A DNA stretch of 64,000 nt from Microbacterium dauci (GCF_030065535.1 NZ_JASJND010000004.1:1-64000); one strand, 5' to 3'. Positions 17,836-26,678 are shown, numbered from the stretch's first letter. Notes: generated by a model from the letters alone, not told the origin. Program-made: numbers and translations.

Positions 17836-19253
17836 GCGTCGACGACGTCGTGGCAGCAGCCACAGCCGCTGTCCCCGCTGTGGGCACCGCAACGGACCAT
17901 GACCGGGCCCGGTGGCTGCGGGCCGTCGCGGACCGCTTGGACGAGAACGCGCCCGAGCTGGTCGCGCTCGCCGATGAGGAGACTCACCTGGGCGCACCCC
18001 GGCTCTCCGGAGAGGTCACCCGCACCACCAACCAGCTTCGCCTGTTCACCGAGGTGATCACCGAGGGGTCATACCTTGAGGCGGTCATCGACCACGCCCG
18101 TCCAGATGCGACCCCGCCGCAACCCGACCTGCGGCGCATGCTCCGGCCCCTCGGGCCGGTCGCGGTCTTCGCCGCGTCGAACTTTCCATTCGCCTTCTCG
18201 GTGGCCGGCGGTGACACCGCCTCAGCCCTCGCCGTCGGCTGCCCGGTCGTCGTCAAAGCCCACCCAGCCCACCCCGAACTGTCCCGCCGCACCGCCGCAG
18301 TGGTCCAGGCGGCGCTGGCGGACGCCGGCGCACCCGCCGGCGCGTTCGGGATCGTAGAAGGCTTCGATGCCGGGCCCGCGCTGGTTCAGCACCCAGCAGT
18401 GACAGCGGTGGCATTCACCGGTTCGACCGAGGGCGGGCGCGCCCTGTTCGACCTGGCCGCCGGGCGGCAGACTCCCATCCCGTTCTACGGAGAGCTGGGC
18501 AGTATCAACCCCGTCGTGGTCTTCCCCGCAGCCGACCAGCACCGTGGGACGGAGCTGGCCGCGGGGCTGGTGGCGTCGATGACTCTGGGGGCAGGACAGT
18601 TCTGCACCAAGCCCGGCGTCGTCTTCGTTCCGCGCGCGTCCAGCCTGGAATCCGCGCTGGACGTGCCGGCCACCAGCCCGCAGATGCTCACACCCGCCAT
18701 GCAGGCGGCGTTCGACCGCGGTGTCGACGATCTGCTCGCAACTCCCGGGGTGGAGTTGATTGCCGGCGTTCGTGGAGGACCCCTCGTGGCAGCTGCCGAG
18801 GCGGCGACGGTCATCGCCACCCCGGAGCTGCTGCGCACCGAGGTGTTCGGCGCGGTCACACTGCTGGTGCGATATGACGACGCCTCGCTGCCGGTCGCCC
18901 TCGACAGCCTGGAGGGAAGTCTCACTGCGACCGTTCACGCTGACGCCTCCGACGATGTCAGCGACGTCGTGCCCAGGCTGGAACGTCTCGCCGGGCGTGT
19001 GCTGTTCGATGGGTGGCCCACCGGAGTTGCCGTGACCTGGTCGCAGCACCACGGCGGACCCTTCCCGGCGACGACGTCACAGTTCACCTCCGTCGGCGCT
19101 ACCGCCGTGCGGCGGTTCCTGCGACCGATTGCCTACCAGAACGCCCCTGACCTCCTCCTCCCTCCCGCCCTCCAGGAGCGCAATCCGTTGGGTGTCCCGC
19201 GACGCGTCGATGGTGTGCTGGAGCCAGAATCCACGCCAGTGGTGCGCGCATGA
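17832..19253 (+). CDS. 2,5-dioxovalerate (2-oxoglutarate semialdehyde) dehydrogenase
   Basis: Oxidises the KdgD product 2,5-dioxopentanoate to 2-oxoglutarate, delivering uronate carbon to the TCA cycle. 473-aa aldehyde dehydrogenase of the NADP-type branch. Features are AASNFPFAFSVAGGDTASA (about residues 116-134, typical of this subfamily), catalytic Glu in YGELGSINP, and catalytic Cys in GAGQFCTKPG (about residue 258). Overlaps by four bases with genes on both sides, so translation is coupled to kdgD and the kinase. Function is well supported by sequence subgroup plus immediate linkage to kdgD. Confidence 0.86.
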   Translation: MSVDDVVAAATAAVPAVGTATDHDRARWLRAVADRLDENAPELVALADEETHLGAPRLSGEVTRTTNQLRLFTEVITEGSYLEAVIDHARPDATPPQPDLRRMLRPLGPVAVFAASNFPFAFSVAGGDTASALAVGCPVVVKAHPAHPELSRRTAAVVQAALADAGAPAGAFGIVEGFDAGPALVQHPAVTAVAFTGSTEGGRALFDLAAGRQTPIPFYGELGSINPVVVFPAADQHRGTELAAGLVASMTLGAGQFCTKPGVVFVPRASSLESALDVPATSPQMLTPAMQAAFDRGVDDLLATPGVELIAGVRGGPLVAAAEAATVIATPELLRTEVFGAVTLLVRYDDASLPVALDSLEGSLTATVHADASDDVSDVVPRLERLAGRVLFDGWPTGVAVTWSQHHGGPFPATTSQFTSVGATAVRRFLRPIAYQNAPDLLLPPALQERNPLGVPRRVDGVLEPESTPVVRA

Positions 19254-20212
19254 CCCCGGCAACGCTGTCCGTCGATGCGGGACAGACAGGTATCAAGCTG
19301 CGCCTGTCTGAGGACATCCACGTCCTCCAGATGACCATGCCGGGTGTGCGCACTCATAACCCGCCAGCCGAGCAGATCGCCGAGGCAGTGCTCCGTGCGG
19401 CCGGGCAGTGGGCAAGGCCCATCCACACCGTGGCCGCCGGGGTCTCCGGGCTGGTCGACGACGCCCGCGAAGGGCAAGAGCTGCTGGTGCGCCTCGAGCC
19501 AGCCGGGGTGCGCCGGGTGGTCATCGCTCACGACTCCGTCACGTCCTACCTTGGCGCGCTTGGAGCCAATCCCGGTGCGGTCGTTGCCGCTGGCACCGGG
19601 GTGGTCACGCTCGCTGTCGGCGCCCGGTCCGTAGCCCGTGTGGACGGCTGGGGAAACCTTCTCGGCGACGCTGGCAGCGGGTACTGGATCGGGCGAGCGG
19701 GACTCGAGGCGGCGATGCGCGCCTACGACGGCCGCGCGGCGCCGACTCGCTTGCTGCAGATGCTCACCAACCAGTGGCCTGACCCGGAGGCGGCGTACAT
19801 CGACCTGCAGGGGGACGCCGACCGTGTCCGCGTTGTCGCGTCGTTCGCCCGGCAGGTCGGCGAACTCGCCGCGGTGGACGCCACGGCAGCAGCCATCTGC
19901 CGCGCCGCTGCCCAAGAACTGTCTATGGCTGTCGAGGCCGGGCTCCGTCGGGTGCAGGGCGGACCGGAGGCGTGGGCGGAAGGCCCCGAGGTCGCCGCAA
20001 TCGGTGGCGTCTTCGACGCGGAAGCCATTCGCCGCCCGTTCGAACGGCTGCTGCAGGCTTCCTGGCCGAAGGCGACTATCTCCGTCCCCCGCGGCACAGG
20101 GATCGACGGCGCGCAGGCGCTGCCCTCGCTAGCAGCTGACCACCCGCTGCGCAGCCGGGTCGCTGAGTGCGCAGTCCCCGCCTTCACCACCGGAGTTGAC
20201 CCAGTCCTGTAG
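19250..20212 (+). CDS. BadF/BadG-type sugar kinase (N-acetylglucosamine kinase-like)
   Basis: 320-aa ASKHA-fold ATP-dependent kinase. It has phosphate-1 motif LSVDAGQTGIK near the N-terminus, AGTGVVTLAVG and GWGNLLGDAGSGYWIGR (about residues 130-150), and a C-terminal AIGGVFDAE adenosine motif, as in N-acetylglucosamine/glucosamine kinases. In the uronate operon it may phosphorylate the neutral or amino sugar released with the uronate from the polysaccharide. The actual sugar cannot be read from sequence. Start overlaps the dehydrogenase stop (ATGA). Confidence 0.75.
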   Translation: MTPATLSVDAGQTGIKLRLSEDIHVLQMTMPGVRTHNPPAEQIAEAVLRAAGQWARPIHTVAAGVSGLVDDAREGQELLVRLEPAGVRRVVIAHDSVTSYLGALGANPGAVVAAGTGVVTLAVGARSVARVDGWGNLLGDAGSGYWIGRAGLEAAMRAYDGRAAPTRLLQMLTNQWPDPEAAYIDLQGDADRVRVVASFARQVGELAAVDATAAAICRAAAQELSMAVEAGLRRVQGGPEAWAEGPEVAAIGGVFDAEAIRRPFERLLQASWPKATISVPRGTGIDGAQALPSLAADHPLRSRVAECAVPAFTTGVDPVL

Positions 20213-20260
20213 ACCCACTCGTCCCCGCTCATTATCAACAGAAATCACAAAGAGGTGTTC

Positions 20261-23200
20261 ATGTTCTTCCATTCACGTGCCGGTCGCGTCGTCGCGGCCG
20301 CCGTTGTCGCCGCGCTCGCGCTCGGATCTCAGCCGTCGGTCGCGTTCGGGAACGAGCCCGCGGATGCGATGCTCCCGTGGCCGGTCTCTGGTCCCCTTCC
20401 CGAGGTGGCGCCCATCCAGGGCTCCAGCATCGACCTTGCCGCGTTCGACGGGCTGGAGCAGGATGTCGCCCCGTATCTGGGCAACGTCGCCCGTCTGGCG
20501 AATTCCGTCCACGACGACAACCCAACGAACTATGGCTTCATCACGTGTGGTTGCTGGCGTCCCGGGCAAGGAACGAATGATGCGCGCGTCATGGAGAACG
20601 TGCTGACGCTCGGCTACTTCTACGCCACGGACCGACCCTGGAACGCGTACTTCCACGACGAGGCGCTCGGGCTCAGGTTCAATGCCGCTGTCCAATTCCT
20701 TCTCACGCGGCAAAACGCCGACGGCTCCTTCCCGCAAGGCGGCGGGGACCTCGAGTCGCGGGCAGCGACCGGGTTCGCCCTCGAGCTCTACGCGGAGCTC
20801 CTGGACCTGCTCGAAACGGACCCAACCATCGATCCCCGGCTGACGGACCAGCTCACCGCGGCGCTGAAGCGCGCTGCCGGCTGGTTCCTCGAGGACGTCG
20901 AAGTGTGGGGTCCGCGTGGCGACCAGTTCGCCAACCAGGTCGCCAGTGGACTGGTGGGCATCTCCAACCTGGTGCACCGATTCGACGACCCCACGCTCCG
21001 GGCACGCTTCGAGGAGCGTCTCACCGAGCACCGTGCGACCTCGCAGAGCGAAGCGGGCTTCTACCGGGACGGCACGGTCGCACACCGCTACAGCCTGGAG
21101 GTCGAGTCCGAAGACCTCGTCGGGTGGGGCGATCCAGCGACCCGGGGTGTGATCGACCAGATGCAGACCGCGTACATGGACTGGGCGCAGTACCAGTTGC
21201 TGTACGACCAGGAACTCGACGGATTCTTCATCAACACCGCCACCGACTCCCGACACCGCGGGTGGAATTACGCCGACCAGATCCCCATCGGCGCAAATCA
21301 CCTGTGGTCAGGAGTGATCCCACAAGCCGGCGCCTACGGGCGCACCGCAGAGGTGGTCGCGGAGGAACGGGCGACGTTCGCCGCCGGAACGTGGGACTCC
21401 ACCGTCGCACCCAAGATCGCCGCGGCCTGGTCGTACATGGATCCTGCACTCGTGCGCGACGTAGTCCTAGGCGCTGAGAACTACCCCAGCGCCACCGAGC
21501 GGCTGGACGCGATTGCGACCCTCCGCCCGTACGCCCCCGGCAACTACACCGACTATCGGGCTGACTCGCTCTTGGGTCAGGAGTTCGTCTTCGCGAAGCG
21601 GGACACGTATGTCACCGCACTGTCGTTCGGCAAGCACGTCAACACTCAGTACGGATTCTGGGACAACCAGCGGTTTGGCTTGAACTATCTGTACGACCCC
21701 GAGATGGGTGTGGTCATTCAGAGTCAGAACGCACCCGCCATCGGTGGACCACGGACTCGCCCGGCAGCCTCCGAACTGTCCTGGGGCACCGGGCGGGTGG
21801 TCGGCGGGGTGTTTCGCATGGATTCGTACGACCAGCCGGAGCCCAGCTACTCCATCGCCGGCGCGCCGACCGATCCGGACGATGCGGGCGCGACGGACGC
21901 GCTCGAAGTGAGCTACGCGCCCGCCGATGGCACCGTGATAAAGAAGGTCACCCTCGGTGAAGAGCTGAGTGTCGCCGTTTCGACCTTCGGCGCCTTCTTC
22001 GAACGCATCCCGCTCATCGTGGGTGAGAGCGATGAGCTGCTGTGGGACAACGGCAATCCCGTTCCCGACGGCACCTCCACCAGTGCTCCGACCGCGCACG
22101 GCGTCATCCTCCACCGGGACGGGCGGAGCCTCGAGATCACGTGGGACGGTGACGCCTCGGCGACCATCCGTCCTACGTCGTTCCCTGTCGCCGGTGGTCA
22201 GCGGACCCTGCAGGTTCTGGACATCAACGCGACCGGCGCGCTGAAGTACTCGCTGCGGATCCTCGATGACCGTTGCCCGGCTTCGAACACAGCCGGGCAG
22301 GTGGTCATCGGAAAGACGGACACCGGGGTGGCCAACATCGACGACGGCACCGGATGCACCATCAATGATCTGCTCCGCGCCGACGAGCAGTGGCCCAGCC
22401 ATGACGACTTCGTCTCCCACGTCACGGCGGTGCTCAACTCCCTCGTGCAGCAGGCGATGCTGACGGGGAAGGACAAGTCCCGTATCGTGCGGGCAGTCGC
22501 GCAGTCCGACATCGGCAAGGACCGCGTCACGGTGACCGGCACGTCCCAGTCCGTCACCGCGGGCAGCGACCTGGTAGTGAGGGTGTCCGGCACCCGGGTC
22601 TCGGCGTCCACGGTCAGCGGGCCCTGCCTTGTCGAGCCTGCCAGCCTTCAGGGCGCCGGGGAGGTGACGGTGACGGTGCGGGAGACCCTTCTTCCCGGTG
22701 AGTGTACGCTCGCCGTCCGTACCGAGCTGACGGCGGGAACCGTCGAGCAGGACCAGGTTCCGCTGGCGATTGTCGCGGCCGCGGACGGCACAGTGTTCAG
22801 GGACAGCTTCTCGTCTCCCCCGGCGACAGAGGCGGCGTGGACCAGCGTGGATGGGGTGTGGTCGGCGACGGAGGGTGTGTTCCGGCAGAGCGACACAACC
22901 CGGACGGGGTGGCGGTCGGTCGTGGACGGCCTGCGCGTCGCTGATGGCTCGGTGGAGGTCGACGTCACCTTCCGAAGCACCGCGACCTCGACCGCGTTCG
23001 CGGGGGTTCAGCTGCGCACCGCCAACGCCGGTGACGCGTACACGACGAGCGGATACCTGGTCTACGTGCGTCAGAACGGTTCGGTCGACGTCTATCGAGC
23101 GGGTCAAGGCGTCATCGCCAGCGGCACCGGATCGGCGCTCAGCGGAACGACGACCCTCCGAGTGGAGGCAGACGGAGCGACGCTACGCGTCTTCGTGGGC

Positions 23201-23326
23201 ACTAGCTCCGTGCCTCGGGTGACGGTAACTGACCCCAATCCTGTAACCGGTGCTGGTTTTGTCCAGCTGATCACCGGCCGCGCCGCTGTGGACTTCGACA
23301 ACGTCCGCGTGCGTCAGGACGATTAG
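20261..23326 (+). CDS. Secreted multidomain polysaccharide-degrading enzyme (alpha/alpha toroid-like)
   Basis: 1021 aa, exported. A signal peptide (MFFHSRAGRVVAAAVVAALA..., likely cleaved near residue 25-30) is followed by a large helical region (about 40-430) with repeated Trp/Tyr-rich helices (NADGSFPQGGGDLESRAATG, QIPIGANHLWSGVIPQAGAY). A beta-rich domain follows (about 430-670, QYGFWDNQRFGLNYLYDPE...), together the arrangement of toroid-plus-beta-sandwich polysaccharide lyases and heparinase-like enzymes. Then come a short helical insert, an Ig-like segment and a C-terminal LamG/jelly-roll domain (about 835-1020) probably binding carbohydrate. No family could be named. ATG at 20261 has AAAGAGG 5 bp upstream; it lies 48 bp after the kinase and is likely in the same operon. 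Confidence 0.62.
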   Translation: MFFHSRAGRVVAAAVVAALALGSQPSVAFGNEPADAMLPWPVSGPLPEVAPIQGSSIDLAAFDGLEQDVAPYLGNVARLANSVHDDNPTNYGFITCGCWRPGQGTNDARVMENVLTLGYFYATDRPWNAYFHDEALGLRFNAAVQFLLTRQNADGSFPQGGGDLESRAATGFALELYAELLDLLETDPTIDPRLTDQLTAALKRAAGWFLEDVEVWGPRGDQFANQVASGLVGISNLVHRFDDPTLRARFEERLTEHRATSQSEAGFYRDGTVAHRYSLEVESEDLVGWGDPATRGVIDQMQTAYMDWAQYQLLYDQELDGFFINTATDSRHRGWNYADQIPIGANHLWSGVIPQAGAYGRTAEVVAEERATFAAGTWDSTVAPKIAAAWSYMDPALVRDVVLGAENYPSATERLDAIATLRPYAPGNYTDYRADSLLGQEFVFAKRDTYVTALSFGKHVNTQYGFWDNQRFGLNYLYDPEMGVVIQSQNAPAIGGPRTRPAASELSWGTGRVVGGVFRMDSYDQPEPSYSIAGAPTDPDDAGATDALEVSYAPADGTVIKKVTLGEELSVAVSTFGAFFERIPLIVGESDELLWDNGNPVPDGTSTSAPTAHGVILHRDGRSLEITWDGDASATIRPTSFPVAGGQRTLQVLDINATGALKYSLRILDDRCPASNTAGQVVIGKTDTGVANIDDGTGCTINDLLRADEQWPSHDDFVSHVTAVLNSLVQQAMLTGKDKSRIVRAVAQSDIGKDRVTVTGTSQSVTAGSDLVVRVSGTRVSASTVSGPCLVEPASLQGAGEVTVTVRETLLPGECTLAVRTELTAGTVEQDQVPLAIVAAADGTVFRDSFSSPPATEAAWTSVDGVWSATEGVFRQSDTTRTGWRSVVDGLRVADGSVEVDVTFRSTATSTAFAGVQLRTANAGDAYTTSGYLVYVRQNGSVDVYRAGQGVIASGTGSALSGTTTLRVEADGATLRVFVGTSSVPRVTVTDPNPVTGAGFVQLITGRAAVDFDNVRVRQDD

Positions 23327-23344
23327 AACGGCCAGATGCGCACG

Positions 23345-23376
23345 GGAGGCGCCGGGGCTGGTGCCCCGGCACCTCC
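23345..23376 (+). terminator. Terminator of the rightward catabolic operon
   Basis: GGAGGCGCCGGGGC (23345-23358) pairs with GCCCCGGCACCTCC (23363-23376), 13 of 14 pairs with a 4-nt loop, 18 bp after the stop of the secreted enzyme, followed by TTCG. It separates this operon from the GH28-like gene with its own promoter. Confidence 0.65.
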
Positions 23377-23387
23377 TTCGTTCATCG

Positions 23388-23442
23388 TTGACCACGCAAA
23401 GCGGTCGCGCTATCCTAAGGGTATTGTGAATCGATTCACAAT
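23388..23442 (+). promoter_or_regulatory. Promoter and perfect LacI operator of the GH28-like gene
   Basis: TTGACC (23388-23393), 17 bp, TATCCT (23411-23416) form a strong promoter. A perfect 20-bp palindrome with core TTGTGAATCGATTCACAA occupies 23423-23442, starting at the expected +1. This is the most symmetric operator of the set and best defines the LacI recognition sequence. Confidence 0.82.
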
Positions 23443-23505
23443 CGGGCTCGATGTTGAGGACCCACACCTTGCGCCGTCGTCTCGCGGTCCAAGCAGGAAG
23501 TGACA

Positions 23506-25119
23506 ATGAAGCCACTGATCCGGAACCTAGCCTCCGTCTTCGTGGGTGTGCTCGCGGCAGGCATGCTCGTCGCGCTACCAGCGCCCGCGGCGCTGGCGGC
23601 GCCCGCTCCGCTGGACATCTACCCCCTCCAGTCCACCTACCCCGCCTCCCCCGATTTCGTGCTTACGGTCAACGGACAGAGCGTGCCGGTTCAGGATTAC
23701 GCCGGCTACGACATCGCCCAGTTCGCCATGGGCAGCGGCGAAGCGGCGATCTCCATCCGGAAGATCAACAACACCAACATCGGGTCCTACTCGATCAGTC
23801 CTCGCAAGCTCGGGCTCACCGGTTCGGTATCCGGGTCGACACTGAATTTCACAGTCACTAAAGACGAGTACCTCATCGTCAAAATCGACAGTCGTCCTGA
23901 CCTAGTCATCGCTATCGATCCGCTCGAGACGAACAAGCCCGCTAGCTCGGGAACCGGCATCTTCAACGTGACGGCGTCGCCCTACTCGGCAAGCCCGGGG
24001 CCGCAGTACTCCACGACGGCGTTCCAGAACGCGTTAAACGACGCGGCCGCGTGGGGGTCAGCGAACGGCGGGCAAGGCACGGTGTACGTGCCCGCCGGCG
24101 TCTACACGCTCGGTACGCTCTACCTCCGCTCCAACCTGAAGTTGTACCTCGCGCCGGGCGCTGTCCTCAAATACACCGGTGTGCGAGCGAACTACGACGT
24201 GCACTGGCGCAAAAACTCGCAGGCGCGCGACATCACTTGGTTCCTCTCCACCCGGTACTCCACGACGAACATCTCCATCACCGGGCGGGGAATCATCGAC
24301 GGCAACGGGATGGCCTCTCTGCAGCCGAGCAATCTGGGCGTGAACCTCCTCGTGCCGATCTACACTGACGGCTTCACTGTGGATGGGATCACCTTCCGCG
24401 AGTCCAGCAGCTGGGCCATCATGCCCACCCGATCTACCAACATGGCCTTCCGCAATATGAAGATCTTCAACCGGTTCGACATGGGCGAGAACGACGGCAT
24501 CGACGTGATGGAATCCAGGAACGTCACCGTCACCAACGCCATCGGCATCGGCCTCGACGACCCGTTCAGCACAAAGACTTGGGCGAACCATATCGACCTA
24601 TTCAAGAACGTGCCCGGATCGCCCCGGCCGATGGAGAACGTCACGTTCGACGACCTGGTGAGCTGGACCCATTGCTACGGGGTGAAGGTCGGCCAGGGCG
24701 TGTTTCAGCAGCAACTGAACATCACCTTCCGCAACGCGACGATCTACGACTCTTCGGTCGCTATCGGCATCCACCACAAGTACGGGACGGCCGGCGCGGT
24801 AAGCGTCCAGTTCGAGGACATCGACGTTGAACGCGTGGGACACAGCGCCTGCGGCGACGGCAACCGCACTTGGATGGCGCTGTGGACCGGAGCGACATCG
24901 GAGGGTATTGGTCCCGTCACCGACATCGACCTCACACGGATCCGCGTCCGTGACGCTGGCACAACCCCGGCACGCATCACTGGCGTGCCGGGGGCACCAA
25001 TCACCGACGTGAAGTTCGAAGCGATCCGCATGCCGGGGAGTACGACGACAGCGACGACACTGCAGCAGATGAACGTCACGAACGTGAGTGACGCATCCAA
25101 CATCCAGATCGTCCCGTAG
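23506..25119 (+). CDS. Secreted GH28-like right-handed beta-helix enzyme
   Basis: 537 aa, exported (MKPLIRNLASVFVGVLAAGM..., likely cleavage after LAAPA near residue 33). An N-terminal beta domain (about 35-150) is followed by a parallel beta-helix of the polygalacturonase/pectate-lyase superfamily: GGQGTVYVPAGVYTLGTLYL, NISITGRGIIDGNG, NDGIDVMESRNVTV and YGVKVGQG. In classical GH28 the acidic catalytic segment reads GDDCIA. Here the matching region reads GLDDPFSTKTW, so the Asp pair is kept but the motif is divergent and specificity may differ from polygalacturonan. Start at ATG 23506 with AGGAAG upstream. Monocistronic with its own LacI-controlled promoter. Confidence 0.72.
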   Translation: MKPLIRNLASVFVGVLAAGMLVALPAPAALAAPAPLDIYPLQSTYPASPDFVLTVNGQSVPVQDYAGYDIAQFAMGSGEAAISIRKINNTNIGSYSISPRKLGLTGSVSGSTLNFTVTKDEYLIVKIDSRPDLVIAIDPLETNKPASSGTGIFNVTASPYSASPGPQYSTTAFQNALNDAAAWGSANGGQGTVYVPAGVYTLGTLYLRSNLKLYLAPGAVLKYTGVRANYDVHWRKNSQARDITWFLSTRYSTTNISITGRGIIDGNGMASLQPSNLGVNLLVPIYTDGFTVDGITFRESSSWAIMPTRSTNMAFRNMKIFNRFDMGENDGIDVMESRNVTVTNAIGIGLDDPFSTKTWANHIDLFKNVPGSPRPMENVTFDDLVSWTHCYGVKVGQGVFQQQLNITFRNATIYDSSVAIGIHHKYGTAGAVSVQFEDIDVERVGHSACGDGNRTWMALWTGATSEGIGPVTDIDLTRIRVRDAGTTPARITGVPGAPITDVKFEAIRMPGSTTTATTLQQMNVTNVSDASNIQIVP

Positions 25120-25127
25120 CCCCGGCG

Positions 25128-25193
25128 TTGCGGAAGCGGAATCGTTAGCCATAGGATCGGGGCGACTGTGAATCGATTCACAGTCGCCCCGAT
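25128..25193 (+). promoter_or_regulatory. Promoter and 38-bp palindromic LacI operator of the isomerase gene
   Basis: TTGCGG (25128-25133), 18 bp, TAGGAT (25152-25157) resemble a promoter. A perfect palindrome spans 25156-25193 (38 bp), centred on the operator core TGTGAATCGATTCACA (25167-25182) and extended on both sides by ATCGGGGCGAC and its complement. It may serve as operator and as the terminator hairpin of the upstream GH28-like gene. Confidence 0.75.
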
Positions 25194-25210
25194 CTGCTTC
25201 GAAGGATGAA

Positions 25211-26644
25211 ATGCCCACTCCGTTGACGGACCTCCTCTCACCGATTCGTCGCCGCAAGCCCCGCATCGGGCTGGTAGCCGGCGGACTGGGAACGTACTGG
25301 CCGCAGTTCCCCAACCTCCTTCCTCAGTTGCAGGCTTCGGCGTCTTACGTGTCCGAACGGTTCAGCCAGATGGACGCCGAGGTCATCGACGTGGGGTTTA
25401 TCTCTGATGCGCAGGAAGGCGCCGCGGCCGCCGAGAAGCTACGGCAGGTCGATTGCGACCTCATCGTCCTGTTTCTGACCACCTACCTCACGAGTTCGAT
25501 GGTGCTGCCCATTGCCCAGCGTGCGCACGCACCGGTCTTGGTCATCGACCTGCAGCCCACCGAGAAGATGGACCATGCGAACTTTGACACCGGCGCATGG
25601 CTTGCATATTGCGGCCAATGCCCGGTTCCGGAACTCGGAAATGTGTTCCGTCGAGCGGGCATCCCCTTCCGCTCCGTCTCTGGGTTTCTCACCCAGGAGT
25701 CGGCATGGCAGCGCATCTCACGCTGGATCAATGCAGCGCACGTTCGAGCCGCCCTCCGACACGCGCGACACGGCCTTATGGGTCACCTGTATCCGGGGAT
25801 GCTGGATGTGTCGACAGACCTCACGCTCCTTCCTTCGACCTTTGGCTCACACGTCGAGGTGCTCGAGTTCGACGACCTCCGGGTGCGGACCAACGCGGTA
25901 TCCGAAAGGGAGGTTGCCGCACGTGTGGCGCTCGCACGAGAGATCTTCGCTGTTGACGAGTCGGTAGACGAGGACGACTTCGCATGGGGCGCACGGGTAT
26001 CGGTCGCGCTGGATCAGCTGGTCGAGGACTTCGAGCTCGACACGCTTGCCTATTACCACCGAGGCCTCGAGGGCGAATTGCACGAGCGCCTCGGCGCCGG
26101 CATGATCCTCGGCGCGTCCTTGCTCACGGCGCAAGGGGTCCCGACCACCGGTGAGTTCGAGCTGCGGACCACTGTCGCGCAACTTGTCACACAGGTGGTG
26201 GGCGCGGGCGGATCCTTCTGCGAAATCCAAGCATTGAACTTCGAGGATTCGGTCGTTGAGATGGGTCACGACGGGCCAGCCCACCTCGCCGTATCCAGTC
26301 GCGATCCACTATTGCGAGGCCTCGGCGTTTATCACGGGAAGCGCGGCTGGGGCGTGTCGGTGGAGTTTGACGTCCGCCACGGCCCGGTCACGTTGCTCGG
26401 CCTGGGCCAGAACAGCGATGGGTCTCTTTCGTTTATCACCTCCGAAGGACAGGTGGTCCCCGGACCGCTACTGGAGATCGGCAACACGACGAGCCGGGTG
26501 GATTTCGGGCGCGACCCAGGCGAGTGGGTGGATGAGTGGTCAGCCACCGGCGTGGGTCACCACTGGTCGCTTTCTCTAGGGCACCGTGCCGACGACTACG
26601 CCGCGGCGGCAGGGCTCCTCGACGTCGAGTACCGCCACGTGTAA
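25211..26644 (+). CDS. L-arabinose/L-fucose isomerase-family protein
   Basis: 477-aa cytosolic protein of the AraA/FucI fold group. N-terminal IGLVAGGLGTYWPQFPNLLP and the Rossmann-like first domain (CDLIVLFLTTYLTSSMVLPIAQ), central GLMGHLYPGMLDV, and C-terminal region with EIQALNFEDSVVEMGHDGPAH containing the Glu/His residues expected for metal binding in this family. It likely interconverts an aldose and ketose (pentose, deoxyhexose or uronate), with the substrate coming from the same polysaccharide. No kinase/epimerase partner is adjacent. Strictly LacI-type regulated by the palindrome at 25156-25193. ATG 25211 follows GAAGGATGAA. Confidence 0.68.
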   Translation: MPTPLTDLLSPIRRRKPRIGLVAGGLGTYWPQFPNLLPQLQASASYVSERFSQMDAEVIDVGFISDAQEGAAAAEKLRQVDCDLIVLFLTTYLTSSMVLPIAQRAHAPVLVIDLQPTEKMDHANFDTGAWLAYCGQCPVPELGNVFRRAGIPFRSVSGFLTQESAWQRISRWINAAHVRAALRHARHGLMGHLYPGMLDVSTDLTLLPSTFGSHVEVLEFDDLRVRTNAVSEREVAARVALAREIFAVDESVDEDDFAWGARVSVALDQLVEDFELDTLAYYHRGLEGELHERLGAGMILGASLLTAQGVPTTGEFELRTTVAQLVTQVVGAGGSFCEIQALNFEDSVVEMGHDGPAHLAVSSRDPLLRGLGVYHGKRGWGVSVEFDVRHGPVTLLGLGQNSDGSLSFITSEGQVVPGPLLEIGNTTSRVDFGRDPGEWVDEWSATGVGHHWSLSLGHRADDYAAAAGLLDVEYRHV

Positions 26645-26678
26645 GCGCGCTACGCTCACCTCGCCAAGGAGTCCGCTC

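Noticed and set aside
21467..23107. 546-aa minus-strand frame inside the secreted enzyme gene
   Set aside because: Antisense shadow typical of high-GC DNA; the plus strand has a signal peptide and domain structure.
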